Below are positions 5,483-12,060 of a stretch of 23,093 nt of DNA, piece by piece. Location of the stretch: positions 1-23,093 of IMG/VR virus record IMGVR_UViG_3300009553_000276, one strand, 5' to 3'. Origin of the DNA: a virus. How positions within the stretch are numbered: the stretch's first letter is position 1; each line of letters opens with the position of its first letter. The notes below the pieces were generated by a model. It did not search any database. It was not told the DNA's origin and was given only the letters and a program-made list of their open reading frames with translations. The translations under genes were made by a program, and so were the position numbers.

Positions 5483-6682
5483 TCACAAAGTCGCGGTGTC
5501 ACCCAACGGACGGAACAAGACGTTCATGCGGTCGGCCACTGAGCGCCGCGTCTTGGGGTACAGGTGGCCATACGTGTCGACCGTGAGCTGGTAGCTGGCG
5601 TGACCGAGGATCTTGGATACGTCGTGCAATGCGATGCCCTGGGCAAGCATCTGCGACGCCGCGGTATGCCGCAGATCGTGCAACCGCTGCGTGAAGCCGG
5701 CCGCGGTGCGAATGCGATCCCAGATCCGATAGAGCGTGGTCGTTTCGATGCCGCCACCCTCATCCGAACAGAACACCAGGTCGCGGTCTTCCCACAGGTT
5801 GAGCGCTGACTGACGCTCGAACGCCTGGCGATCGCGGTGCGCGAGCAGCACATCGACCAACCCCTGGGGCATATCCAGTGTTCGCCGCGATGCCTCAGAT
5901 TTGTTCTCGTCGAAGTCCAGCCGGCGCGCACCATCCTCTTTCTTCTCGACGAGTTGCCAATACACGCGCACCTCGCGTTTGACCAGATCGAGGTACGACC
6001 AGCGCAGGCCCAGCAACTCGCCGCGGCGCAGGCCGAGTGAGACTGCCATCAAGAAAAGGGCTTCTAGACGCTCGCCAGCCAACGCGACTCGCAAAGCGTC
6101 GATCTGCTCATCGTTGAGTGGTTGGATACGTTTCTGAGGTTGCTGAACAACACGTTTGCGACCCTTACGGCGCGCGACCAGGGCGGGGTTCCGCGGCAGC
6201 AGCTCGAGCTCGACCGCATCGCCTAGAGCGACCTTCAACGTGGCCATGATGTAGGTCACGGTCTTCTCGGCTAGACCTTTGGCGCGCAGCTCACGTCGCA
6301 ATGTCTGGACGTGCTTCGGCCCAAACTCACCCAGGCGAACGCCAGCTATCGATGATTCGCAGATGTGGTTGGTGATGTTGACGGCATAGCCACGCAGCGT
6401 TGAGTCGCGCCGCTCGCGATCCTCTCGCGCGCCGGCGATCCAGTCTTTGAGGAAACTGCGCACCGTGTCTTTGTTTGAGGCCCGCGGCAGACCGGCGGCC
6501 GTATCGACGAGCACCTTTTGTGCCTGCAGGATCAAGGATTGCTGGTCGGCGTCCCGCAACGTCGTGCGTTTCCCGTTGAGCGAGACCTGCATGACCCAGG
6601 GTTTGTTCTTGCGCCTGGGATCTGGGTCATAGCGGGGCTTCGAACCCAGTCCGTTGACCTGGCGCCCACGGCCGGTTGTCAT
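5483..6682 (-). CDS. int: Tyrosine-type phage integrase
   Basis: The protein has 399 residues. An N-terminal AP2/arm-binding-like region (about 15-65, with KPWVMQVSLNGKRTTLRD) is followed by a SAM-like core-binding domain (72-160) and the catalytic domain (188-390). The catalytic set is complete: R219 in GLRRGELLGLRW, K261 in NKSEASRR, H335 and R338 in HDLRHTAAS, H361 in LGHAS, and the nucleophile Y371 in VDTYGHLYP. It performs site-specific recombination between attP and the host site. The gene ends about 180 bp from a tRNA-Phe 3' core, the usual int-attP arrangement, so a host tRNA-Phe gene is the predicted target. Its ATG overlaps the upstream ribbon-helix-helix gene by 4 nt, so both come from one leftward transcript. 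Confidence 0.95.
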   Translation of the reverse strand: MTTGRGRQVNGLGSKPRYDPDPRRKNKPWVMQVSLNGKRTTLRDADQQSLILQAQKVLVDTAAGLPRASNKDTVRSFLKDWIAGAREDRERRDSTLRGYAVNITNHICESSIAGVRLGEFGPKHVQTLRRELRAKGLAEKTVTYIMATLKVALGDAVELELLPRNPALVARRKGRKRVVQQPQKRIQPLNDEQIDALRVALAGERLEALFLMAVSLGLRRGELLGLRWSYLDLVKREVRVYWQLVEKKEDGARRLDFDENKSEASRRTLDMPQGLVDVLLAHRDRQAFERQSALNLWEDRDLVFCSDEGGGIETTTLYRIWDRIRTAAGFTQRLHDLRHTAASQMLAQGIALHDVSKILGHASYQLTVDTYGHLYPKTRRSVADRMNVLFRPLGDTATL

Positions 6683-6900
6683 TGGCCGTTGTTGCCCTCG
6701 ACTTCCTGCTGCTCGCGTTCAGTGACATAGCGGCGTAGGGCATAAACGACCAACGAATTGAAGTTGCGATCTTCGGCTTGGGCGACTGCGAGCGCCCGCT
6801 TACGCAAATCCGGAGGAAATCGGATGGTAACTGCCACGCCCTGTTCAGGTGGCTCGGGTATGTCTTTACTACGACGTGGCATGTTCTTGACTGGACTCAT
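6679..6900 (-). CDS. Ribbon-helix-helix (Arc/CopG-like) regulator
   Basis: A 73-residue protein. A basic N-terminus (MSPVKNMPRRSK) leads into VAVTIRFPPDLRKRALAVAQ, the beta-strand plus first helix of a ribbon-helix-helix fold, then NFNSLVVYALRRYVTERE as the second helix. Such proteins bind DNA as dimers through the strand. It is the first gene of the integrase transcript and overlaps int by ATGA, so it may regulate int or act as a directionality factor at attP. A TANNNT box (TAGACT on minus, 6913-6908) ends 7 nt before the ATG, so translation may be leaderless. Confidence 0.75.
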   Translation of the reverse strand: MSPVKNMPRRSKDIPEPPEQGVAVTIRFPPDLRKRALAVAQAEDRNFNSLVVYALRRYVTEREQQEVEGNNGQ

Positions 6901-6982
6901 GGTAACGAGTCTATATCAAAAATTGATGCACTGCTACCTTCATGGTTACACTTACCACCATCGTGGCGTATAGTGAAGCCTT
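6901..6982. promoter_or_regulatory. Divergent promoter region, RHH/integrase versus rightward cassette
   Basis: An A+T-richer 82-bp gap. Rightward, TTACAC (6946-6951) and TATAGT (6969-6974) are 17 nt apart, and TATAGT ends 8 nt before the ATG at 6983. An alternative pair TTGATG/TACACT (6923/6947) lies upstream. Leftward, TAGACT at 6913-6908 on minus ends 7 nt before the RHH ATG. Confidence 0.58.
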
Positions 6983-7171
6983 ATGCCCCCGTTCATCGAG
7001 GTCACGCATCTTGGGGAGGTGATCTGGGTCAACTCAGGGTCGATAACCACAATTGGCCCGCATGATCCAGCCGGCTCTGTGCTCATGTTGCTCAACGATG
7101 CCCGTATCGTCGTCGATCAGTCGCCGGTCGAAGTGCTCGCACTCTTGGAGCACGGCTGGAAGATCCATTGA
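6983..7171 (+). CDS. Small FlbD-like protein
   Basis: A 62-residue protein with the layout of FlbD family proteins: FIEVTHLGEVIWVNSGSITTI, a spacer, then VLMLLNDARIVVDQSPVEV and a final helix (EVLALLEHG). FlbD is a small flagellar-locus protein, and phages and plasmids carry similar stand-alone domains of unknown role. It is the first gene of the rightward cassette, preceded by a good promoter with no room for a ribosome site, and followed by a strong hairpin. The resemblance is by eye only. Confidence 0.55.
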   Translation: MPPFIEVTHLGEVIWVNSGSITTIGPHDPAGSVLMLLNDARIVVDQSPVEVLALLEHGWKIH

Positions 7172-7185
7172 CCCGTAGAATCAAT

Positions 7186-7216
7186 GGCCGCCGCGCTGCG
7201 GAAACAGCCGGCGGCC
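7186..7216 (+). terminator. Strong hairpin after the FlbD-like gene
   Basis: GGCCGCCG-c-GCTG pairs with CAGC-CGGCGGCC around a CGGAAA loop, giving 12 G+C-rich pairs with one bulged C. It starts 15 nt after the stop at 7171. There is no T-run, as in many high-G+C terminators. It could instead shape the leader of the TcmP-like gene. Confidence 0.45.
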
Positions 7217-7242
7217 CGACACCAAGGGAGGATGACCCCTCG

Positions 7243-7344
7243 ATGCACAACCAGCCTAGCAGCGAGTCGAAACTGCCTGCGACGCTGGTCGAACTCCGCG
7301 TTTCACCAATAGGAGGCCGTCATGACGGTGTCTGGTGGGGCTAG
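7243..7344 (+). CDS. Possible 33-aa leader peptide before the TcmP-like gene
   Basis: ATG at 7243 follows GGGAGG at about 14 nt, and the frame runs to TAG at 7342-7344, overlapping the start of the TcmP-like gene in another frame. It begins MHNQPSSESKLPATLVELRV. It could be an upstream coupling ORF or chance. Support is only the ribosome-like site and the overlap. Confidence 0.2.
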   Translation: MHNQPSSESKLPATLVELRVSPIGGRHDGVWWG

Positions 7345-8251
7345 GCCGGGCGGGCGTCAATTGCCGCTGCAGCAATCGGAACTGGATCGGCTGATCGAGC
7401 ATATGCGGGCGGTGCAGCCTGACCCGCCCATGTTCGGCACACCAGTCGGCTGCTCGAGGGCGACGGGCTCGAAGCACGCGGTGTACCTGGGGGTGGTGCA
7501 TTGGTTCGCCAAGATGCACACCGTGTCGGTCAAGAAGGGGCGCCAGTTCTTCATGGGCGAGACGCACGCCGGCCCGGCGTGGTACCTGAACAGCGCCACC
7601 GGCGAGGACACGGTCGGCACGCCAATCATCGACCTGGACGTGCTGGACAAGCTGCCCCTGTTCAGTGAGCAGGGCTACCGCTACCGCGCGGTGTTCTGCG
7701 AGCGCGGCAAGCCGAAGGCGATCGTCACCCAGCTGCGGCATTCGATCGAGGCGAGCGGCTTTGGCCAGCACGGCGACGTGGCGGTGCTGGACGGCGAGTT
7801 CGAGAAACGCCTGCCCGAGTACCTGGAGGGACTGCCGCGCGGAACGCACCTGTGCGGCGTGCTATTCGTCGACGGCAACGGCTCGATCTCGCGCGATCTG
7901 ATCGAGATGTTCCAGTACTACAGTCGCGAATTGCACTACGTGGACGTGGCGATCTGGCACCAGGCGCACGTGCGACATCGGTTCGCGGGCTTGGGCCCCG
8001 CGGCGATCGCGCCTGGCGGAGCGTGGCATGGCCATGTCCAGAAGTACGATTACCGACCCTTGTGTGAGGTGCTACCGGATTTCTGGAAGCGCCGCTGGCT
8101 GATCCGACGCCCGTTCAACGCGGGCAATGGCACGGCGTGGACGATGCTCGTCGGATCGAACTGGGTCAAGCTGCCCGAATGGCGTGCCGGCGAAATGTAC
8201 CTGCTGCACACGCTAGATGGACAGAAGATCCTGAAGGAGTGCGACGAATGA
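7322..8251 (+). CDS. TcmP-like (three-Cys-motif partner) protein, methyltransferase-like fold
   Basis: The protein has 309 residues. It shows a degenerate version of the TcmP pattern: GETHAGPAWYLN (79-90, compare the family DTFAGPG-type loop), a Gly/Thr stretch ending VGTPI (98-102), AVFCERG (123-129, acidic position after strand 2), DVAVLDGEF (152-160) and GVLFVDGNG (179-187). These resemble the motifs of a class I SAM-methyltransferase fold. TcmP proteins are known to occur beside gp37/gp68 three-Cys proteins, exactly as here. The next gene starts inside its stop (ATGA), so the two are co-translated. A strong AGGAGG lies 7 nt before the ATG. The biochemical function of the family is not established to my knowledge. 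The C-terminal third (220-309) is less familiar. Confidence 0.66.
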   Translation: MTVSGGARPGGRQLPLQQSELDRLIEHMRAVQPDPPMFGTPVGCSRATGSKHAVYLGVVHWFAKMHTVSVKKGRQFFMGETHAGPAWYLNSATGEDTVGTPIIDLDVLDKLPLFSEQGYRYRAVFCERGKPKAIVTQLRHSIEASGFGQHGDVAVLDGEFEKRLPEYLEGLPRGTHLCGVLFVDGNGSISRDLIEMFQYYSRELHYVDVAIWHQAHVRHRFAGLGPAAIAPGGAWHGHVQKYDYRPLCEVLPDFWKRRWLIRRPFNAGNGTAWTMLVGSNWVKLPEWRAGEMYLLHTLDGQKILKECDE

Positions 8252-9831
8252 CCGTGAGCATGTTGCCGGCGCTGGAGGCGACGCGCTGGCCGATCGAGCG
8301 GCTCGTGCCGCACCCCAAGAATAAGGAGATCTACGGCGACACGGCCGACGACGAATTGCTGCGCAGTGTGCGCGTGCACGGGGTGCTGACCCCAATCACC
8401 GTGACGGCGGGCGGCGTGGTGGTATCAGGTCACCGACGCTTGGTGGCGGCGCGTGCAGCCGGCCTGACCGAGGTGCCGGTGACGCCGTTTGGGTCGGAAG
8501 ACGAGCTGGACATCGTTGAAGCGCTGATCGAGTCCAATCGTCAGCGCAGCAAGAGCAACGAGCAGATTGGCCGCGAGGCCGTCGAATTGTTCGCGGTTAT
8601 CTCAGCACGCCAACCGCAGGGCGGCCGGGGGAAAACCTCCCGCAACATCGCGGGAAGTTTGTCGAGGAAAGAGCGCGAGACGACAGCCCAGGTCGCCTCG
8701 AAGTTGGGCGTTGGCCAGAAGAAAGCCGAGGAAGCGCGACGCGTCGTGCAAGCCGTCGACCAGCTCGCAGCCGACGGCAAAACGCAAGAGTCAGAACGGC
8801 TACGACGAACACTCAACGGCCACTCGGTGCACCGTGCGTATACCGAAGCCGAACGCAACGGTTACATCGCGCCCCAGACGAAGCCTGAACAGGTGGCCGA
8901 CCTGGTGGCGCCGCCGCTCATCCTGCTGGGCGAAGATCCGTCGATCCCACGTCTCGTGACGCTCCCAGTATGGAAGAAGCTGACGGAGGACCAGCGGCAG
9001 CAAGTGCTGGCGCGACCGCGGTCAAAGAGTGCGACGTTCAACTGGCAGGTGTCCGATGACATCGAGTGGGCGCGCTGGTCGTGGAACCCGGTCACCGGCT
9101 GCAAACATGACTGCAGTTACTGCTACGCACGGGAGATCGCTGAGCGGTCGGACGCCTACCCGCAGAAGTTCATCCCAACGTTCTTACCCGAGCGACTGGC
9201 AGCACCGGCAAACACGCGCTACCCGGCGGCCGAGGACATCCGCCGCGAACCCGCTCGACAAAACGTGTTCACGTGCTCGATGGCCGATCTGTTCGGCCGC
9301 TGGGTACCTGACGCATGGATCGAGGCGGTCCTACAAACGGTCCGTTCGAATCCACAGTGGAACTACCTGTTCCTGACGAAGTTTCCCCAGCGCCTACCGG
9401 ATATCGACTTCCCCGACAACGCGTGGGTCGGCACAACGATCGATGCCCAGGTGCGCGTGAAGGTGGCCGAGCAAGCGTTCGAGCGCGTTAATGCACGGGT
9501 CAAGTGGCTGAGCTGCGAGCCTCTCCTAGAGAACATCCACTTCGAACGGCTGGACCTGTTCGACTGGGTAGTCATTGGCGGGGCGAGTCCCAACGCCGAG
9601 AGCGGGACGCCGGCGTTCCGTCCGCCACGACAGTGGGTCTTTGACCTGTGGGCCCAAGCACGTGAGGCCGGGTGTCTGATCTACGAGAAAACGAACCTGC
9701 TCGAGCGCGTGCGAGAAATGCCAGGAGCACGCGAGTTGCCAGCAGTCGATGTGCCAGGCGCCTTCAAGATGAAGTACCTGCAGCGCGATGTGCTGGCATC
9801 GAAATCCTACGCCCAGGAGATGGCCCGGTGA
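8248..9831 (+). CDS. Fusion of ParB-like DNA-binding domain and gp37/gp68 three-Cys (radical-SAM-like) domain
   Basis: The protein has 527 residues. Residues 10-100 form a ParB/Srx-like domain (WPIERLVPHPKN, VHGVLTPITV, VVVSGHRRLVAARAAG). About 100-200 holds a ParB-type helical region with an HTH (VASKLGVGQKKAEEARRVV). From about 264 the Phage_Gp37/Gp68 domain begins: TFNWQVSDDIEWARWSWNP, then GCKHDCSYCYA with C285, C289 and C292 in a CX3CX2C arrangement like that of radical SAM enzymes. FTCSMADLFG, FLTKFPQRL, WVGTTI, WLSCEPLL, WVVIGGASP and CLIYEKTN follow, all usual for the family. The start at 8248 overlaps the TcmP-like stop. The domain plan suggests targeting of a modification enzyme to DNA, which is inference. 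Confidence 0.85.
   Translation: MTVSMLPALEATRWPIERLVPHPKNKEIYGDTADDELLRSVRVHGVLTPITVTAGGVVVSGHRRLVAARAAGLTEVPVTPFGSEDELDIVEALIESNRQRSKSNEQIGREAVELFAVISARQPQGGRGKTSRNIAGSLSRKERETTAQVASKLGVGQKKAEEARRVVQAVDQLAADGKTQESERLRRTLNGHSVHRAYTEAERNGYIAPQTKPEQVADLVAPPLILLGEDPSIPRLVTLPVWKKLTEDQRQQVLARPRSKSATFNWQVSDDIEWARWSWNPVTGCKHDCSYCYAREIAERSDAYPQKFIPTFLPERLAAPANTRYPAAEDIRREPARQNVFTCSMADLFGRWVPDAWIEAVLQTVRSNPQWNYLFLTKFPQRLPDIDFPDNAWVGTTIDAQVRVKVAEQAFERVNARVKWLSCEPLLENIHFERLDLFDWVVIGGASPNAESGTPAFRPPRQWVFDLWAQAREAGCLIYEKTNLLERVREMPGARELPAVDVPGAFKMKYLQRDVLASKSYAQEMAR
8638..8655. repeat. TCCCGC-N6-GCGGGA palindrome inside the ParB-fusion gene
   Basis: Same arms and spacing as 4570-4587 and 5446-5463, but inside codons about 131-136 of the ParB/gp37-68 gene. 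It could be a stoperator, an autoregulatory or ParB-type binding site, or coincidence. Confidence 0.4.
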
Positions 9832-10130
9832 TGACCACAGATGACCAGCCCCGCGAGCCCGACGGCCATGACACGGTCGAGGGCACGCTGCCCGATGAAG
9901 AGTGGCGCGCTCACGTGCACGCCGCGCTCGAGGATGACCAGCTCGCTCTGGAGGCCATGTACAGCGATGAGTTCCTGCGCCACTGGTACCGGTCGGCCAA
10001 GGATCACCTCGCCCACGCTGCGTTCCCACATCTGGTCGGCCTGAGCGAACTCCGCGAAGTAATGCTCGCCAACGAAGGCCAGTGCCGCGAAACCTTCCTG
10101 GTTCTGTGGCCCATTCCCGAAAACCCATGA
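9831..10130 (+). CDS. Hypothetical protein downstream of the ParB fusion
   Basis: A 99-residue acidic protein starting MTTDDQPREPDGHDTVEG. Its ATG shares one base with the stop of the ParB fusion (TGATG), so it is part of the same translated string. A helical region (about 25-85) contains EFLRHWYRSAKDHLAHAAF and LSELREVMLANEGQ. No motif is recognised. Its tight linkage suggests a place in the same cassette, but a function cannot be assigned. A longer frame starting at 9672 overlaps the ParB fusion and is rejected. Confidence 0.6.
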   Translation: MTTDDQPREPDGHDTVEGTLPDEEWRAHVHAALEDDQLALEAMYSDEFLRHWYRSAKDHLAHAAFPHLVGLSELREVMLANEGQCRETFLVLWPIPENP

Positions 10131-10240
10131 CCGAAGGAGAAGAGTTGCGAGCCGAACTACGTAAGTTCAGAGGCCAACTCCTGACGGCGATGGTGGTGAT
10201 TGCCGGCGTTGCCCTCATCATCGCCAAGGTCTGGCTGTGA
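10127..10240 (+). CDS. 37-aa single-span membrane peptide
   Basis: ATG overlaps the stop of the preceding gene by ATGA. The sequence starts MTEGEELRAELRKFRGQ and continues with a hydrophobic segment (about residues 18-37, MVVIAGVALIIAKVWL at its core). A charged helix followed by one membrane span is also the plan of the next gene. The function is unknown. It might be a small holin-like or anchoring peptide. Confidence 0.55.
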   Translation: MTEGEELRAELRKFRGQLLTAMVVIAGVALIIAKVWL

Positions 10241-10243
10241 GCC

Positions 10244-10444
10244 ATGACGCTGCTCGATCCGGCTGAGGCCCGGCTACGCCACATCGAGGCCGATCTGACC
10301 CAGATCAAGGCCGACCTGGCCGCCATCAAGGCACGGGTCGATGCGTTGCCGACGCGGTGGATGTTCTGGCTCTTCTTCGCCAGCGCGACTATTCCGATCT
10401 ACGGCATCCTTGTCACGCTGCTATGGACCACGGTGCACCGTTAG
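10244..10444 (+). CDS. Small coiled-coil plus membrane-span protein
   Basis: A 66-residue protein with an N-terminal heptad-like helix (AEARLRHIEADLTQIKADLA, then AIKARVDALP) and a C-terminal hydrophobic helix (about 39-62, MFWLFFASATIPIYGILV). The gap to the preceding gene is 3 nt. It resembles small phage proteins of the hemolysin-XhlA type, which have the same coiled coil then membrane span and are linked to lysis in some phages. That assignment is tentative, since the main lysis cassette is on the other strand nearby. Confidence 0.62.
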   Translation: MTLLDPAEARLRHIEADLTQIKADLAAIKARVDALPTRWMFWLFFASATIPIYGILVTLLWTTVHR

Positions 10445-10462
10445 TCCCAGACCCAAGGAGTT

Positions 10463-10687
10463 ATGACGACCAACATCGAGCCTGAAGAACTGACCCTGAT
10501 CCTGGCTGCCATCCAGAAGGTGCAGCGCGAGCGCGACGAACTGCGCGCTAAAGTCGATGACCTGAGGAATGCCGCAACCACTGCCAAGAACCTGCTCTCG
10601 CGCAAGCATCCGCATAGCGTGGCTGACGTTGACGGCGATGCCTGGGAGGCGTGGGCCGTACTTGAGGCTGCGCTAGTCAGTGAGTGA
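10463..10687 (+). CDS. Small coiled-coil protein
   Basis: The protein has 74 residues and is mostly one amphipathic helix (LTLILAAIQKVQRERDELRA, then KVDDLRNAATTAKNLL), ending with a Trp/Glu-rich helix (DAWEAWAVLEAALVSE). AAGGAG lies 6 nt upstream of the ATG. No family is recognised. It neighbours another coiled-coil gene, and the two may interact. Confidence 0.6.
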   Translation: MTTNIEPEELTLILAAIQKVQRERDELRAKVDDLRNAATTAKNLLSRKHPHSVADVDGDAWEAWAVLEAALVSE

Positions 10688-10688
10688 T

Positions 10689-11144
10689 ATGCCTGACAAG
10701 TTGAGCACCGACGAACTCGAAGGCTTACGCGTTTCGGAGGCGATCCGGCGAGGCGTCCTGGCCGAGCGCAACGAACTGCGCGCCATTCTGGACTCGCACC
10801 GTGTCTGCATAAGCAATGCTCAACTCCCCGTCTGGGTTTGTGAGGCCGAGGTCGAGCGGCATGAGCGACGATTTCGGGAAACCGAGGCTGAGTGGGTGGA
10901 CCGGTTCCAAGCCCTCGAAGCCGAGGTCGAGCAGCTGCGTTCGTTGAAGGCAGGCACGGTCACGGTAGAACTCGCCAATGGGCTGTTCGGATCAGACAAG
11001 TACGTGCCAGAGCAGCGAGCCCGTGGGTTAGAAGCCGAGATCGAGCGGCTGCGGGCGGCGCTCGAAGGGGTTATCGCTGAAGCAGATCGAAAGACGGCTG
11101 CGTTTGACAGAGCACACGCTGCGCTTGCCCGTCATAAGAAATAA
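10689..11144 (+). CDS. Coiled-coil hypothetical protein
   Basis: A 151-residue protein dominated by long charged helices. Repeated pieces such as RFQALEAEVEQLRSL and RGLEAEIERLRAALEG flank a middle with TVTVELANGLFG. The start is ambiguous. GTG at 10680 overlaps the upstream stop and adds three residues, whereas ATG at 10689 follows 1 nt after it. I chose the ATG because the downstream gene begins with the same ATGCCTGACAAG. The function is unknown, perhaps structural or a scaffold. Confidence 0.58.
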   Translation: MPDKLSTDELEGLRVSEAIRRGVLAERNELRAILDSHRVCISNAQLPVWVCEAEVERHERRFRETEAEWVDRFQALEAEVEQLRSLKAGTVTVELANGLFGSDKYVPEQRARGLEAEIERLRAALEGVIAEADRKTAAFDRAHAALARHKK

Positions 11145-11145
11145 A

Positions 11146-11352
11146 ATGCCTGACAAGATCACCGATCCCGAAACCGGCCAGTCATGGTCAGTGGTGGCTG
11201 AGTGGCGACAGGAAGAGGCGCCTGGGATCATGGCCTGCACAAACTATGAGGTCACCCGCGGACCGAAACGTTACGCTCGCCGCTGGGATTGCTTGCCTGA
11301 TCGGATCGAGTGGGGCTGGGTACTGAATCCCGCTGCCCAACTCGTCGAGTAA
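11146..11352 (+). CDS. Hypothetical 68-aa protein, last gene of the rightward cassette
   Basis: Starts MPDKITDPETGQSW one base after the previous stop. It is rich in Trp and aromatic residues (WSVVAEWRQEE, NYEVTRGPKRYARRWD, IEWGWVLNP), with beta character and no Cys cluster or membrane span. No family is recognised. It ends in a convergent intergenic region facing the late genes. Confidence 0.52.
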   Translation: MPDKITDPETGQSWSVVAEWRQEEAPGIMACTNYEVTRGPKRYARRWDCLPDRIEWGWVLNPAAQLVE

Positions 11353-11472
11353 GGTCGGTCGCCGGCGGGCCACAGTCGGGCAACTCCGAAGCCTCCCACG
11401 GCAGGTCGGTGTCGGAGATACCGCCTCCGCTGACTGCCCGCCCGCCAGGCGACGCTGCGACTATCGCAAGTA
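11353..11472. terminator. Convergent intergenic region with long-range inverted repeat
   Basis: The rightward cassette and leftward lysis genes converge here. GTCGCCGGCGGGC (11358-11370) pairs with GCCCGCC-a-GGCGAC (11440-11453), with one bulged base and a loop of about 69 nt that itself holds CGGAG-N7-CTCCG. Bidirectional termination is a reasonable role. No T-run is seen. Confidence 0.4.
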
Positions 11473-11694
11473 TTAAGCCTGATGGGCGCGCCGGGGCCGG
11501 CTGGTCGTCACCAGACCGAAGCTCGCACCGATCACCACACCGATCAGTGCAATCGCCACTGACGAGTACTCTGGACGGAGCAGCAACAGCAGCCCGCCGC
11601 CGATGAGCACGGTCAGGATGACCACAGTCACACACACCAAGCGCGTGATCGATACCGACGTCGGCTCGGGATAGCCGGTCGGCTCCGTCAGCAC
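11473..11694 (-). CDS. Holin-like membrane protein (two spans)
   Basis: The protein has 73 residues with a GTG start and a GAGGGCTGG-like ribosome site. There are two hydrophobic segments (about 18-40, ITRLVCVTVVILTVLIGG and following, and 44-64, SSVAIALIGVVIGASFG), a short turn between them, and a basic tail (TTSRPRRAHQA). Two spans, a charged C-terminus and small size are classic for holins. It is the last gene of the late leftward run, downstream of the endolysin. The call is based on topology and place, because holins share little sequence. Confidence 0.62.
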   Translation of the reverse strand: MLTEPTGYPEPTSVSITRLVCVTVVILTVLIGGGLLLLLRPEYSSVAIALIGVVIGASFGLVTTSRPRRAHQA

Positions 11695-11703
11695 CCAGCC
11701 CTC

Positions 11704-11853
11704 TTAGCGGGCGACGAACGACAGAAAGCTCGCCGCGAAGAACGCCAGACCGACCGGAATCAACCGCCCGCCCCAGGGCGTGCTGGGCGACCACCATAAC
11801 AGTGCGTCAATGATGAACAAGATCACCGCGACGATGACGAACGCTTCACGCAT
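11704..11853 (-). CDS. Small membrane protein, possible holin or antiholin
   Basis: A 49-residue protein starting MREAFVIVAVILFIIDALLWW, with a second hydrophobic segment (about 31-47, PVGLAFFAASFLSFVAR). GGGGAGGG lies 9 nt upstream of the ATG. The chosen start removes 34 codons that overlap the gene above. It lies between the 77-aa gene and the two-span holin-like gene, so together they form a typical paired-holin arrangement. Confidence 0.58.
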   Translation of the reverse strand: MREAFVIVAVILFIIDALLWWSPSTPWGGRLIPVGLAFFAASFLSFVAR

Positions 11854-12056
11854 CGTTTGAGTCCCTCCCCTTCCAGGAGCTGGGTGCGCAGGTAGCGCGC
11901 AAATAACAAGCCGTCGAGCCATCGTTGGTCGAGCATCGCCGCGTGCGCACCGCACGGGCTACCCGACTGACAGGCGCAGTTGTGCCTGATCGCGATCTCG
12001 AGTGCGGCGGCGTCCTCCCTGCTGCCGTGCCAAACGGTGACCGCCACCCAAGGCAC
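11823..12056 (-). CDS. Hypothetical Cys-containing protein in the lysis cassette
   Basis: A 77-residue protein. NCACQSGSPCGAHAAMLDQR (a CxC..C..H cluster that may bind metal) is followed by LDGLLFARYLRTQLL. This frame is preferred over another at 11846-12079 because it keeps this ordered motif and does not become a Ser/Arg/Pro-rich shadow. The ATG lies 4 nt after the endolysin stop. The C-terminal tail overlaps the start of the next membrane gene by 31 nt. The function is unknown. Confidence 0.58.
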   Translation of the reverse strand: MPWVAVTVWHGSREDAAALEIAIRHNCACQSGSPCGAHAAMLDQRWLDGLLFARYLRTQLLEGEGLKRCVKRSSSSR

Positions 12057-12060
12057 ATCG

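Noticed and set aside
5044-5502. Frames on both strands across the attachment site, with phrases like ESRTPD and GVGSSTLPLG
   Set aside because: These phrases are the well-known translations of tRNA 3' ends. The region is attP with no ribosome site.
9343-9355. Possible fifth arm-like motif (GTGGATTCGAAC on minus)
   Set aside because: Only about 9 of 12 positions match, and it lies inside the gp37/68 domain. Probably chance.
11252-11797. 181-codon leftward frame across the convergent region
   Set aside because: It runs through the holin-like gene in another frame with Arg/Ser/Gly-rich composition.
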